Positions 1 to 11,020 of a DNA stretch of 64,000 bases are shown one piece after another. Numbering within the stretch: the stretch's first letter is position 1; every line of letters starts with the position of its first letter. Made by a program: the position numbers and the translations under genes. The stretch comes from Dryas octopetala (lineage: Eukaryota > Streptophyta > Magnoliopsida > Rosales > Rosaceae). The DNA lies in the NCBI GenBank assembly GCA_963921425.1, contig OY992840.1, positions 2,234,501-2,298,500 of the forward strand, written 5' to 3'. Under the pieces are notes generated by a model, which worked only from the letters and a program-made list of their open reading frames with translations, searched no databases and was not told the DNA's origin.

Positions 1-51
1 CTATCCCATTCGAGAATGCACATATGTTTCATGGTTGTTGGCTCTCACGAC

Positions 52-193
52 GTAGTTTCGATCTGGGAAAATTTTGGCAGCATCTCCTTATGGTTCTCCA
101 AGTGCACGACGTAGATATTAAAAACAAATATCTAGTATGCACTCAAAGAACACATAGAGAGATGTTGCAGAAATTTTCCCAGATCGAAACCAC
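52..193. repeat. Imperfect inverted repeat (arms 52-98 and 147-193)
   Basis: The arm at 52-98, containing TTTCGATCTGGGAAAATTT, is matched in inverse orientation at 147-193. By eye about 40 of 47 positions pair, with a 48-base AT-rich loop. Transcribed, it would fold into a long hairpin. No coding function was recognised. Confidence 0.6.
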
Positions 194-346
194 ATCACAT
201 GAACCGCTAACCACAACACATAATTGTGCACTCTCAAACTGTCCATGGGTAATTTGGACAATTCAAGAATCATATTGGAGCGCAGTCACGCCCAGCGTCC
301 ATGCACACATTCAACAGACTCTCGAACGGGTCTAAGGTAAATTTAA

Positions 347-427
347 GTTGAATGTACAAAGTTATCCACTGATAACTTCGCACGACTAGTTGAACGTACA
401 AAGTTATCCACTGATAACTTCGCACAG
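347..427. repeat. Tandem 42-bp repeat, two copies, each with a palindrome
   Basis: Two nearly identical units start at 347 and 389. Each contains the short palindrome GTTATCCACTGATAAC, so each copy can form its own small hairpin. Confidence 0.75.
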
Positions 428-479
428 GCGCTTCGTGCCACATGAGCTAACCCAGTACTCGAGGAGTCCAGGACTACGT

Positions 480-1030
480 CATCGGAAATTTTGCAATTAC
501 AACTAAATTAAATGTAACATAAAAACTAAACTATAATTAATCTAAAAATATGCATACAAGCATACAAACAAACTAATAAATGTTATCATTTAAAAACATA
601 CAAACTAACTAATCAATTTTATAATTAATTTTAACATACAAACTAATTCACTAAAAAAGTTTAATACAATTATATATGAAACATTAAATACTAAATCATA
701 CAAAAACTTAACTAAGAGATAGATTAAGCATATACCTCATCAAAAATGCAACTATCCTTCACCAAAAATGCAACACTATCCTTCCTTCACCAAAAAAATA
801 AATCATTGTCAAATATCAGCCCAAACTCAATATAAATTCAGATTTCACAACCAAACCACTAATTAAAAAAATCCACAACATAAATTAATTACCACAAAAA
901 ATAAAAAATTCCACAATAAATTTATGCAAAATCCACAACAAGTGCAAACTATCCAATCCTATAAATGCAAAATCCACAATATTAGGAAAAAAAACAAAAA
1001 AACAAAAAATAACAATCAATAATTTAAAAT
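480..1030. other. AT-rich non-coding stretch
   Basis: Very A-rich sequence with runs of AAAATCCACAA and no open frame of note. It is probably internal filler of the CACTA element; nothing else was recognised. Confidence 0.5.
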
Positions 1031-1059
1031 GACAGAAATTGAAAAAAAAAAAAAAACTT

Positions 1060-1215
1060 TACCCATGGGGGTGGGTTTCGGTGAGCTAGGAGGGTGGGGG
1101 GGGATGAGTTTCGTTGGGGGGGGGGGGGTTGGGTTTTCGGTGGGGGGAGTGGGTTTCGGTGTACTTGGGGGGTGGGTTTCGGGGGAGTGGGTTTTCGGGA
1201 TGAGGGAGGAAAAGC
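1060..1215. repeat. G-rich minisatellite
   Basis: The plus strand repeats units around GGTGGGTTTCGG with G runs up to ten long. Small open frames on both strands here (Pro-rich on one, Gly-rich on the other) are composition artefacts. The strand could form G-quadruplexes. Confidence 0.7.
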
Positions 1216-1489
1216 AGCTGGGAGAGGGAGGAGCGAGAGTTGAGAGAGACGAGTGACAGTGGGCAACGAACAAGTTCCGTCGCCCAAAGCACCTTTAGGC
1301 GAGGAATACATGATTTCGTTGCCCAAAGGTTATTTGGGCGACGAAATCATGTTCGTCGCCCAAAGTCGTTGACTTTAGGGCGCCATTTCATCCCGCCAAA
1401 ATTTTAGACTTTGGGCTGCGAATATTTCGTTGCCCAAAGGTATATTTCGTCGCCTAAGCACAATTTTATGTATGAACCATGGTCGTTCA

Positions 1490-3080
1490 TACGTTCGAGC
1501 TCCGATACCAAACTTCTACATCTCCAATTGACCTAATTTTTTGGAGAAATGATCTTTGAGTGGAAAACTAATAAATGAACAGTTCGGATCATTGAAAACA
1601 CGATCGAAATATAAGGTTCTACATATAAATGAATGGATTTTACACTTAAATAATATAATTCTATTAACTATTTCGTTCAAACCTTGTCGATTCAATAATT
1701 GTGAAGACCATAATGTGATTACAACAATCACAGTCGTTCATCATCTATGTTCATACTCAAAGATCATCCCTGCAAAAAATCGGCTCAATCAGAGTTCATC
1801 TACCCGTTCATTTTAACGATCGGAGCCGTTCATGTGAAGACTACAATGTGATTTCAACGATCAGAGCCATTCATTTTATTCGTTTATACTGGAAGCTCAT
1901 CCCTGCAAAAAATCGGCCAAATTGGAATTCATCTACTCCTTCGATTAGTATTAGAAAATTCAAGATCGTGCATAAGTTCAAGCACCGTTACCTAACTTCC
2001 ACATCTCCGATTGAGCTAATTTTTTGCAGGGATGATCCTTGAGTGGGGAATTAAAAAATGAACGGTTTGGATCTTTGGAAATATGATCGTATTATATGTT
2101 ATTACATACATAAAATTGTAAACAAAACAGTATTGGAACTCTAGGCGAGGAACTTAAAATTTCGTCGCCCAAAGTGACCTTGGGCGAGGAAACGATAAAT
2201 TCGTCGCCCAAAGTGACTTTGGGCGACAAAATTTTAAGTTCCTCGCCCAAACCATTATTACAAAACGATCGTTCCTACATTGGAGCTCCGATACTAAACT
2301 TCTACATCTCCAATTGACCAAATTTTCTGCAGGAATAATCTTTGAGTGAGAAACTAATAAATGAACAGTTCGGATCATTAAAAACACGATCGAGATATGA
2401 GGTCCTACATATAAATGAACGGTCTTTACACTTGAAGAACAAAATTTTATTAACTCTTTCGTTGAAACATTGTAGCTTCAATAATTGTGAAGACCACAAC
2501 GTGATTATCATGATCAGATCTATTCATCATCTATGTTCATACTCAGAGATTAACCCTGCAAAAAACGGCTCAATCGTTCATACACCCTAAACGCCAAACC
2601 TAACTTCTACATCTCCAATTGAGATAATTTTTTGCATGGATGATCTTTGAGTGGGGCACTAAGAAATGATCGGTTCGAATCGTTAAAAAAACAATAGAAA
2701 AGTGATCTTCTACATACAAATACACTTGAAGAGTATAATTCTATAGCTTTTTCGTTGAAACTTTGTCGATTCAACAATTGTGAAGACTACAATGTGATTT
2801 CAACGATCACAGCCGTTCATTTTATTCGTTTATACTCAAAGATCATCCCTGCAAAAAATCGGCCAAATCAGAATTCATCTACTCGATCGATTAGTATTAG
2901 CAAATTGTTGATCGTTCATACATTCGAGCACCGTTACGTAATTTTTACATCTCCAATTGAGCTAATTTTTTGCAATGCTGATCTTTGAATGAGGAATTAA
3001 AAATTGAACGGCTCGGATCGTCGGAAACACGATCGCATTGTATGAATAATCTACATATAATTGTACAAAAAAAAAAGGTA
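1490..3080. repeat. Array of degenerate ~350-bp tandem repeats in the CACTA element
   Basis: At least four diverged copies recur (starting near 1490, 1960, 2270, 2590 and 2930). Each contains a block like TACATCTCCAATTGAGCTAA followed by TTTTTTGCA, then TTTGAGTGGGGAA and GAACGGTTCGGATC. Copies are separated by the TTTGGGCGACGAA palindromes. The same repeat, in younger form, occurs in the hAT element at 5110-6060. Confidence 0.75.
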
Positions 3081-3355
3081 CTGAGACTTTGGGGGAGGAA
3101 CATGCATATTTCTCGCCCAATTTATTTGTCAACCACCATTTTGGCGCGTGAGTTTAGGCGACGAAATGATGTCGTTGCCCAAAGTACATTTAGGTGAGGA
3201 ACATAGTATTCGTCTTCCAAAATCACTTTGGGCAATGGAAGTGTTCGTCGCCCAAACCTGTATGAGATTAGGCGACAAATTTTCTTGTTCAACCTGTAAG
3301 AAACTTTGGGCGACGAATCTAGATTCGTCTCCCAAAGTTTTGTCGCTCAAATATG

Positions 3356-3369
3356 TTTTTCTTGTAGTG
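3356..3369 (-). repeat. CACTA right terminal inverted repeat
   Basis: TTTTTCTTGTAGTG is the reverse complement of the canonical CACTACAAGAAAAA terminus. The palindromic TTTGGGCGACGAA motifs stop just inside it, and unrelated sequence begins at 3370. Confidence 0.85.
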
Positions 3370-3798
3370 TGCATTAAACTCGGGATATCTTGGCTTTTTT
3401 GCACCCTCTTCATGAAATGAGTTTGGGGGTGTGTGTAACTCGTCTGAATTTGCTTAATCTTCTTTCATATCAACAACATTTTCAGGCACAAAGAACTATT
3501 GCTCGCTAGTGTTTGTAGTTGGCCTTTTCCCTAAACCTTCTACTTCCATATCAATGTTAAATAGGTGATCGATCACCATCAATAGCCACATCATTGTCCT
3601 CATCATAAAACTCAGAACCTGTATCACCAATAGCCCTCTTATGCCTCTCTTGTATCCTATAATGTTCATCCCCATGTTCACCACCTGCAGTAGCCTCACC
3701 AACAGTGACATTAATGAAGTCATCTGGATTAAAGTCACTAAACAAAAGCTCATCATTAGACTCATGCAAAGTGGCTTGGTCTTGGGATGGTTGAGTGG
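3370..3798 (-). other. Unassigned remnant with an acidic coding-like stretch
   Basis: Between the CACTA end and the gypsy LTR lies about 430 bp not explained by either. On the minus strand an open stretch of about 80 residues (roughly 3557-3795) is rich in Asp, Glu and His and includes FSDFNPDDFINVTVGEA. I do not recognise the family; it could be an exon of an older transposase or host gene cut by the flanking insertions. Low confidence that it was ever coding. Confidence 0.3.
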
Positions 3799-4475
3799 TA
3801 TGAGACCCAAAATTTTCCAAATTTATTTTGGAATTTTTCCTTAATTTCTAGAATTTTTCTAGAAATTGTTGGGCGGAAAATCGTATTTTTCACCTTGAGC
3901 TTTAATTGTTTGACCAACTTTGACTAGGGTTTTGACCCAAGTTACACCTTTAAAAGGTAGTACTTTTACTCATGAACCCAACGGAGCAAGTCTCGTATTA
4001 TTCCGAGTCCGAGAGCTTATTTTATGAATTTCCCAAATTTTCTTTTTTTTAAAAGCATTTTATCCTAGTTTATCGAGAGTACGTTTAGTACGTTCCTAAT
4101 GGCTGTTGTCGGATTCGGATCTCCAGTTTCCCAACAGGTACAAGTGGGACCCAGACACAAGAAAGGGATCAGGCAAGGGACACACTTTGGTAAAACAAGT
4201 AGTGGGAAGGTACCATATCCCGGTTATTAGATTTCCTGCCTATTTTCGTACTATATGTATATGAAAATGTCTTTCACAGATAATGTGCATGATTTTTGTA
4301 TGGCATATTTGTGTGATTTTCTCTGTGTGATACCTTGGACGACCTGAGAGTAACGAGCACGTGTTGTGACCTTGGGTTTCGATCCCCTAAACCTCCGGAG
4401 GGGTAAGTACGGACTGGTTAGTCGAATGTCCTTCTGGGGAGGCTCACCAATGTGGTATTACCAGGTAAATGGATA

Positions 4476-4483
4476 CTCTCACC
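4476..4483. repeat. Target-site duplication of the hAT element (left copy)
   Basis: CTCTCACC, repeated exactly at 6929-6936. The LTR relative at 21220 has this motif only once. Confidence 0.9.
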
Positions 4484-4754
4484 TAGGGCTCACCAAATAG
4501 CCCAAGGCCCGAAGCCCACCCGAAGCCCGCCCAGCCCATTGGGCCCGAAGCCCGATGTGGCCCGACATTTGGGCCGGCCCGGCCCGGCCCGAAAATTTTT
4601 TGAGTTGGGCTTGGGCCATCCCCTTGAAGCCCACGGCCCGCCCAAAGCCCGGCCCGCTTAGGCCCGCTCAAAGCCCGCCCAAAGCCCGGTCCAAAGCCCG
4701 GCCCGAAGCCCAAAGCCCGTTTAATATCTTCAATAAAAAAAAAATATAGGATTT

Positions 4755-4830
4755 TGGCTATGTTCTAAATCGAACTTGAGACCTCATAGAACAAATTTCA
4801 ACTCTCAACCAACTGAGCTAACTAGTTTAT
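4755..4830 (-). other. tRNA-like / SINE-head-like sequence
   Basis: Read on the minus strand there is a perfect A-box, TAGCTCAGTTGG, followed about 40 bases later by a B-box-like AGTTCGATT. A T-run follows downstream (the A-run at 4735-4744 on the plus strand). The spacing is tRNA-like, but the anticodon stem does not pair. It is therefore a degenerate tRNA, a SINE head or a captured pol III promoter rather than a working tRNA gene. Confidence 0.5.
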
Positions 4831-5109
4831 TTGTCTAATTGGTGAATCATAACATATTTAATAGGTTTTTCGTTTATTCTAATAAATTATTAATATGTTT
4901 ATTAAGTTATTATATAATTCTATAATGTTAGTAAATACTAAATAGTAATAGTGTAAACTATACTATGTAAGTATGTAATACCATAAATAATAAACTTTTA
5001 AAATTATATACAACATTACAAATTTACAACTATAATAAAACATAAATGTATATGTGCATATACAATTTTTATAATACAACTATAATTGAAGTTATTAAAC
5101 CATGATGGC

Positions 5110-6060
5110 ATGATTGTTCATTAATTTAACAATTTGAACCGTTCATTTTATATGTTGATAGTCAAATATCATCCTTACAAAAAATCGGTCGAATCGGAAT
5201 TCATTTACTCGTTCGATTATCATTAAAAAAACCATGATCGTTAATTAATTCGACCATCATTACGTCATTTTTACATCTCTGATTGAGCTAATTTTTTGCA
5301 AGGATTCTCTTTGAGTGGGGAACTAAAACTTGAACGGTTCGGATCGTTGAAAACACAATCGATATATGAGCTTCTACATATAAATACACTTGAAGAGTTG
5401 AAGAGTATAATTCTAATAACTTTCTCGTTGAAACCTTATTGTTTTCATAATTGTGAAGACCACAACGTGATTTCAACAATCTGAACCGTTCATTTTCTAT
5501 ATTCATAGTCAAAGATCATCCTTACATAAAATCAGCAAAATCGGAATTCATCTACCCATTCGATTATCATTAGAAAAACAACGATCGTTCATTAATTCGA
5601 ACACCGTTACGTCATTTTTACATCTCTGATTGAGCTAATTTTTTGCAAGGATTCTCTTTGAGTGGGGAACTAAAACTTGAACGGTTCGGATCGTTGAAAA
5701 CACGATCGATATATGAGCTTCTACATATAAATACACTTGAAGAGTTGAAGAGTATAATTCTAATAACTTTCTCGTTGAAACCTTATTGTTTTCATAATTG
5801 TGAAGACCACAACGTGATTTCAACAATCTGAACCGTTCATTTTCTATATTCATAGTCAAAGATCATCCTTACAAAAAATCAGCAAAATCGGAATTCATCT
5901 ACTCATTCGATTATCATTAGAAAAACAACGATCGTTCATTAATTCGACCACCGTTACGTCATTTTTACATCTCCGATCGAGCTAATTTTTTGCATGAATT
6001 ATTTTTGAGTGAGAAATTAAAATTTGAACGGTTCAGATCATTAAAAACACAATTGCATCA
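5110..6060. repeat. ~347-bp tandem repeat array inside the hAT element
   Basis: Two units (around 5270 and 5617) are almost identical with a period of 347 bp. A partial unit lies on each side. Units contain TTTGAGTGGGGAACTAAAAC and GAACGGTTCGGATCG. The open frames at 5288-5512 and 5635-5859 repeat because the DNA repeats and are not genes. The unit is clearly related to the array at 1490-3080 in the CACTA element. Confidence 0.9.
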
Positions 6061-6119
6061 TTTGTTTATAAAACATATGTAATAAAATATATAATAAAGC
6101 ATATATTACACATGTAATA

Positions 6120-6670
6120 AAATTAAAAAATCCAAACCCCATCCAAACCCTGAAACCCCATCCAAACGGACCAAACCACATCCAAACCCCTAAGCCCAAA
6201 CCCCAAAATACCCTAAACTAATAAAATATTAAACCCTAAAGATAAGTCATAAGTATATAAACCTAAGTCTCACACTCTCACACTTTCACTGTAACCCTAA
6301 CTCTCAACATTCGCCGCCTCCTTCAACAGTTCAACATCAGTGATCTCGCCAAACTTCACACTCTCAAACTTCTCACTTCTCAAACCCTCTCGGCCTCTCC
6401 ATCATCACCATCATCACTCTCTCAGACTCTCAGACCCTCTCCATCATCACCATCATCACCGATTCACCATCTCGCCACGACGCCACCTCAGACCCCATCG
6501 CATTCGCCGCCTCGTGACTCTCGGGGTGAGGTTTTTCTAGGGTTCACTCTCGGCCTCTCAGACACCCTAACCCCTAACCCCTAACCCCATCTCGCCATCT
6601 CGCCATCTCGCCACCCTAACCCCGATTCACCATCTCGCCACCCTAACCCCTTCAACATCAGACTCTCAGA
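6120..6670. repeat. CCCTAA-rich and CATCTCGCC short repeats in the hAT element
   Basis: Contains AAACCCCATCC runs, CATCATCAC triplets and repeated CACCCTAACCCC / CATCTCGCCA units. The telomere-like CCCTAA tracts are short and interspersed, so this is a minisatellite inside a transposon, not a chromosome end. Confidence 0.65.
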
Positions 6671-7798
6671 CCCTCTCGGGCTTATTGGGCTGATTTGGGC
6701 TGCCCGTTCGGGCTTATTGGGCTGCCCATTCGGGCCTAGTCCGGCCCGGCTCTAAAGCTCGTTAGTCTCAAGCCCGATGGGTGGGCTTCGGATTTGTGTA
6801 TTCAGGCTCAAGCCCAGCCCTGCCCGGCCCGAAAGTTCTGTTGGGCTCTTGTAATTCAAGCCCGAGCCCGGCCCGAGCCCGAAAGATTGGGCCTGGGCCA
6901 GCCCGGCCCGGCCCATTGCCGACCCCTACTCTCACCACAGTATCGAGGTGGTGGTTGAATTTCCGATACTGGCGGTTGGCCTGTATGTGATCGGTCGCAG
7001 GTATGTTTTTGAACTATGTCACGTGACAGGAAGGATTTTAACTAAAAAAGATGTATGAGCATGAAAAGGCTTTACTCACTGATTATTGGCATAGTTATCT
7101 TTATCATTACTAGCTTTGGTTACAATATTATTGGTGTTGATACCCTGTTTTTGGGTGTGCATTGCTTTTAAACTGTTTTCCTTGAAATCCTATATTTTCG
7201 AGTATTGTTTCAAACCTAACCAGGATTTTCCCTCGAGGGGAAGCGATGAACGTATGTGACGCTTACCCCCTACTGTACTCTTGTGAGTGCAGATAATCCA
7301 GTTTTTGGAGACCAAGATTGAGGTCGTGGGTGTGGCACTTGCAGCTTGTCAGTTTCAGCCTTACTATCTGGTTTAGATCCTTTCTTTGGATCTGTAATGG
7401 TGTTTCTCTTTCATACTCGTAGGTGGCATATCCCAATGGCTATCCATGAGTCCAATTTGTTGCACCACTTTGTTGAAGACTGAATCACTCTGGCATGGGT
7501 TGGACTATCCTGACATATCTGTTTATCTACTGTTTTATTATGTAGCATTAGGGTTAGTGTATTTGAAACACATAACCCTCACGGGTTGGAACTTTTTACT
7601 ATTATTTATAATTTGAGGCATATTCAGTAATTTCTTCCGTTGTATTCTTACTACTCTGATCCAACCCGGGTCTTCAACAAAAAGGGCTTAACTCCTTTTA
7701 GAGAGCTTGGGAATATAATACTCGAGGTAAGGGGTATTATAGTCTCAGGATCTTTAAGACGGGTGCCGCTGTGGTGTTCCTAATTTCGGGGTGTCACA

Positions 7799-9978
7799 GA
7801 AAAAGTGGTATCAGAGTGGTACGACCTATACTTGATGAGATGGCAAAGACTGTCAGATTTCTGCAAGGTTTGAAGAACGGGATTCGCCAATACTTGGCAA
7901 GTCAAAGGTTTACAGTTTTCAAAGATGTGGTCAATGCTGCTTATGCTCAGGAGCAGGATTTCCTTGCAACTAGACAGAAAGGGGAAATTGTGAGGTCTGA
8001 GGGAACGAGACTAAGAAAAAGGAGAAATTTTCAGAGGGGAGGACCCTCCCGAAACCAAAGAAATTGGAAGGGGACTAGACTTCAAATTTGTTTCCAGTGT
8101 GGAGGTGAAGGCCATTACAGAAATGATTGTCCTACTAGAACACAGCAGAATGCCCCCAGGCCACAACCACAGATACAGGCTGCACCACAACCATTTAGAG
8201 TTCAACCATTGCAACAGGCACCACCACAACCCAACAATCGTGGAGGACAAAGAAGAAGTGGCGGAGGAAGACCACAACCAGCTAGAGGAGGACGAGTTTT
8301 TGCTGTAAGAGCTAACCAGGAAGAAGCCCCACTTGACGGTACTATACTGCTCTTTAATACTGAAGTTAGAATTTTGTTTGATACGGGTGCTTCACATTCA
8401 TTTGTCTCTGTTAGCTTTACTGAGAAATTAGGATTGCATGCTGAACCTTTAGATGAAACCATCCACATGAGTACACCCATTGGAACAACAACCGAGATCG
8501 ATAGAATTTACCAATCTTGCCAACTAGTAGTCCAAGACCGAGTCCTGATAGCAAACCTGTACCCTTTGAACATGGATTACTACGACCTTATTCTAGGAAT
8601 GGATTGGTTACAAGAAAATCAGGCACAGATCGATTGTGAGAAAAGAAAGGTGAAGGTAGTCACGAGTAAAAAAGAAGAAGTGATCATCCGATTGCACAAA
8701 CCGCTACAACCCATCAACCCATTGCTGAAAGTTTGTTTCAAAAGCAAGAGAGTTATGCTATGCTATTCACTCATCATTTCCACACAAGCCAAGCAGAAGG
8801 AAGATAAAACAATACCAGTGGTAGACGAATACCCAGACGTCTGGATTGTTGCAACCGTTACCTACTCCATAGTGGAAGTGGGATTGTGTTACTATGGATT
8901 TCATCACACATCTGCCAAGAACTACAAAAGGGCACAATGGTATTTGGGTTATCGTGGACAGACTCACGAAGTCAGCTCATTTCTTGCCGGTCAAGATGAA
9001 CTCACCCGTTGATTATTTTGTTGATCTCTATGTCGAATGGATTGTTCGATTGCATGGTATTCCGAAGACGATTGTTTCCGATCGAGATCCCCGATTTACG
9101 TCTCGATTGTGGCGGAAGTTACAATCTGAATTAGGCACTCAGTTGAATCTTAGCAGTGCCTATCATCCGCAGACGAATGGGCAATCTGAAAGAGTTATTC
9201 AGATACTAGAAGATATGTTGCGAGCTTGTGTTCTAGATTTCAGAGGTAAGTGGAGTGAGTACTTACTGCTTGCCAAGTTCGTATATAACAATAGTTATCA
9301 AAGCAGTATCAAGATGGCTCAGTATGAAGCACTTTACGGAAGGCCGTGTCGTTCGCCACTCTGTTGGGCCGATGTTGAGGACCAAGTTGTTCTGGGTCCT
9401 GAAGTGATTAAAGAAATGACCGAAAAGGTCGAGATAGTCAGGAAACGACTAGAAACCGCCCAGAGTAGGCAGAAATCGTATGCTGATCAAAGGAGGAAGC
9501 CTTTGGAATTTCAAGTTGAGGATTTGGTGTTTCTAAAAGTTAGTCCTTTGAAGGGTACATTTCGGTTTGGTATGCGAGGCAAGTTCGCCCCCAGGTATAT
9601 TGGACCGTTCAAGATTTTGGAACGTGTCGGGAAAGTTGCTTACAGGTTGGAGTTGCCGCCTCAGTTGGCATACATACATAACGTATTCCATGTGTCCCAG
9701 TTGAAAAAGAGTGTGCTTGACATCCCTTAAGTGATGCCTTGGATTGGTTTACCGCTAGAACCTAACGTGTCTTATGTGGAAGGACCTGTTTCTATCTCAG
9801 CTTACGAGACGAAACAACTCAGGAATAAGAAGGTACCACTTGTAAAAGTTCAGTGGCAGCGCCACGGAGTCGAGGAAGCGACATGGGAACTGGAATCCGA
9901 CATGAGGAAGAGATACCCGCATCTCTTCATTTAACTCAGGTAATCTCGAGGACGAGATTTTTTCTAAGTAGGGGAAGA
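7799..9978 (+). mobile_element. Internal gag-pol remnant of the older gypsy copy
   Basis: Recognisable parts in order: primer-binding motif; C-terminal gag with a CCHC zinc knuckle ([14 protein letters not shown]); aspartic protease with [11 protein letters not shown]; integrase catalytic core region; and the tail with the chromodomain-like segment ending at about 9934. Much of pol is absent compared with the young copy at 19388. It is a fossil with several breaks. The purine-rich tract AGTAGGGGAAGATG precedes the 3' LTR. Confidence 0.85.
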
Positions 9979-11020
9979 TGTGAGACCCAAAATTTTCCAA
10001 ATTTATTTTGGGATTTTTTCTTAATTTCTAGAATTTTTCTAGAAATTGTTGGGCGGAAAATCATATTTTTCACCTTGAGCTTTAATTGTTTGACCAATTT
10101 TGACTAGGGTTTTGACCCAAGTTAGACCTTTAAAAGGTAGTATTTTTACTCACGAACCCAACGGAGCAAGTCTCGTATTATTCCGAGTCCGGGAGATTAT
10201 TTTATGAATTTCCCAAATTTTTTTTAAAACATTTTATCCTACTTTGTGGAGCTTGAAATTTCTGAAATTTTTCAAAAGCGTAAATTGGTATTTTGACCTC
10301 ATAGTTAATTAGTACTAGTCGATACGAGTCCGTAGTAATTTTCGGGGTATTTTTCTGAGTCCCGAGCTATTTTTAATTAATTTTTGAAGTTGAGAAAAAT
10401 AGGAAAAGAAAAATAAAATAGGAAGCACCAGATCGCGCCACGTGGCACGATCTGGGCCGTTTGATCTTGCATGGCCCATCTGATCCTACGGTTGCATGTG
10501 CAACCAGCTGCATGGCCCGCGACACATGGTAGCATCCCTACATGACACGTGGCGACGGTTGGTGGTGAGTCCACCCACTGAGTCAACGAGTTGACCGAGT
10601 TGACTTAGTCAAGCTTCCCTATAAATAGTGCCATACCCCTTGCTGGTTATTCATCCCATCTTAGCGCACGCTTCCCAAGAGAGAGTTTCTCTCTCCTCTC
10701 TCCTCATTTCTCTTTCTTCTTCAATCTTATTTTGAGTTTATCTTGAGTTCTGGAGCTCCGATCAACGATCCGATTTCACCTACGCGATCGTGGCAACGAG
10801 CTCTTCAATTCTAGCAGTGTGAAGGCTATTTTTTGATGAAGTTTTTAAAAAAATCATTTCTGAGCTCCATAAGTAATTTCTTGATCCCTGTCAAATTTCT
10901 GCTAAAATTTTGTTAAATTAATCTCTTGTTAATTAGGCTATTTTAATTTTGTTACTTAGCAAGTCTAGTAGTACCGAGACTCTGCCTGTGGGAAGTCTTC
11001 AATAGGTATACCCTTAACCC
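9979..11020 (+). repeat. 3' LTR of the older gypsy copy, cut off
   Basis: Starts TGTGAGACCCAAAATTTTCC right after the polypurine tract and follows the LTR of the young copy through its promoter to CCTTAACCCAGCTT. It then passes into a different LTR type. It carries the G-box palindrome (10428-10455) and a TATA box. Confidence 0.8.
10620..10627 (+). promoter_or_regulatory. LTR TATA box (older gypsy copy)
   Basis: TATAAATA in the context CCCTATAAATAGTG, followed by a CT-rich leader. It sits at the same place as the TATA box in the young LTR at 20036. Confidence 0.65.

Larger units (their letters stand above)
1..3369. mobile_element. Non-autonomous CACTA (En/Spm-like) element, right part only
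   Basis: The right end is defined by TTTTTCTTGTAGTG at 3356-3369, the inverse of the CACTACAAGAAAAA terminus seen on a complete CACTA element at 44288. The left end lies outside the window. Inside are subterminal blocks of TTTGGGCGACGAA and its inverse (about 1260-1465, 2140-2260, 3090-3350), as expected for transposase-binding subterminal repeats of CACTA elements. There is also a tandem repeat array (1490-3080), a G-rich minisatellite and AT-rich filler. No transposase coding is seen, so it is non-autonomous or its coding half lies to the left. Whether the first 480 bases belong to the same element is uncertain. Confidence 0.75.
4484..6928. mobile_element. Non-autonomous hAT-like element, 2445 bp
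   Basis: The element begins TAGGGCTCACC and ends GCCGACCCCTA, giving TAGGG/CCCTA termini. It is flanked by a perfect 8-bp duplication CTCTCACC (4476-4483 and 6929-6936), the hAT signature. It splits an LTR whose uninterrupted version is visible at 21220. Both ends carry dense GGGCC/GCCCG motifs (about 4490-4720 and 6670-6920). The interior holds a tRNA-like sequence, a ~347-bp tandem array and CCCTAA-rich short repeats. No hAT transposase or BED zinc finger is present, so it would need a partner in trans. Confidence 0.85.
3799..7798 (+). repeat. 5' LTR of the older gypsy copy, interrupted by a hAT
   Basis: It begins at the family LTR start (…GAGACCCAAAATTTTCC) and ends CGGGGTGTCACA just before the primer-binding site. 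The hAT element 4484-6928 and its target duplication are inserted in it. Apart from that, the sequence follows the 2704-bp LTR of the young element but is shortened. Confidence 0.8.
3799..11020 (+). mobile_element. Shortened Ty3-gypsy chromovirus copy (same family as the 19388 element)
   Basis: The 5' LTR starts near 3799 and ends at 7798 (…GTGTCACA), followed by the primer-binding motif TGGTATCAGAG. The internal region (7799-9978) keeps part of gag with a zinc knuckle, the protease, part of integrase and a chromodomain-like tail. The 3' LTR starts at 9979 and is cut off near 11020. A hAT element sits in the 5' LTR. The copy is clearly broken in several ways and shorter than its relative. Its LTRs differ from those of the young copy at many positions, so it is the older insertion. 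Confidence 0.85.

Noticed and set aside
4755-4830. Functional tRNA gene
   Set aside because: The A-box is perfect, but the anticodon and acceptor stems do not pair and the B-box is degenerate.
5288-5859. Two identical minus-strand open frames 347 bp apart
   Set aside because: They are copies of a tandem DNA repeat unit; the sequence repeats equally well outside the frames and has no protein-like conservation.
6555-6660. Telomere-like CCCTAA repeats
   Set aside because: Only a few irregular units inside a hAT element; not a telomere or interstitial telomere array.
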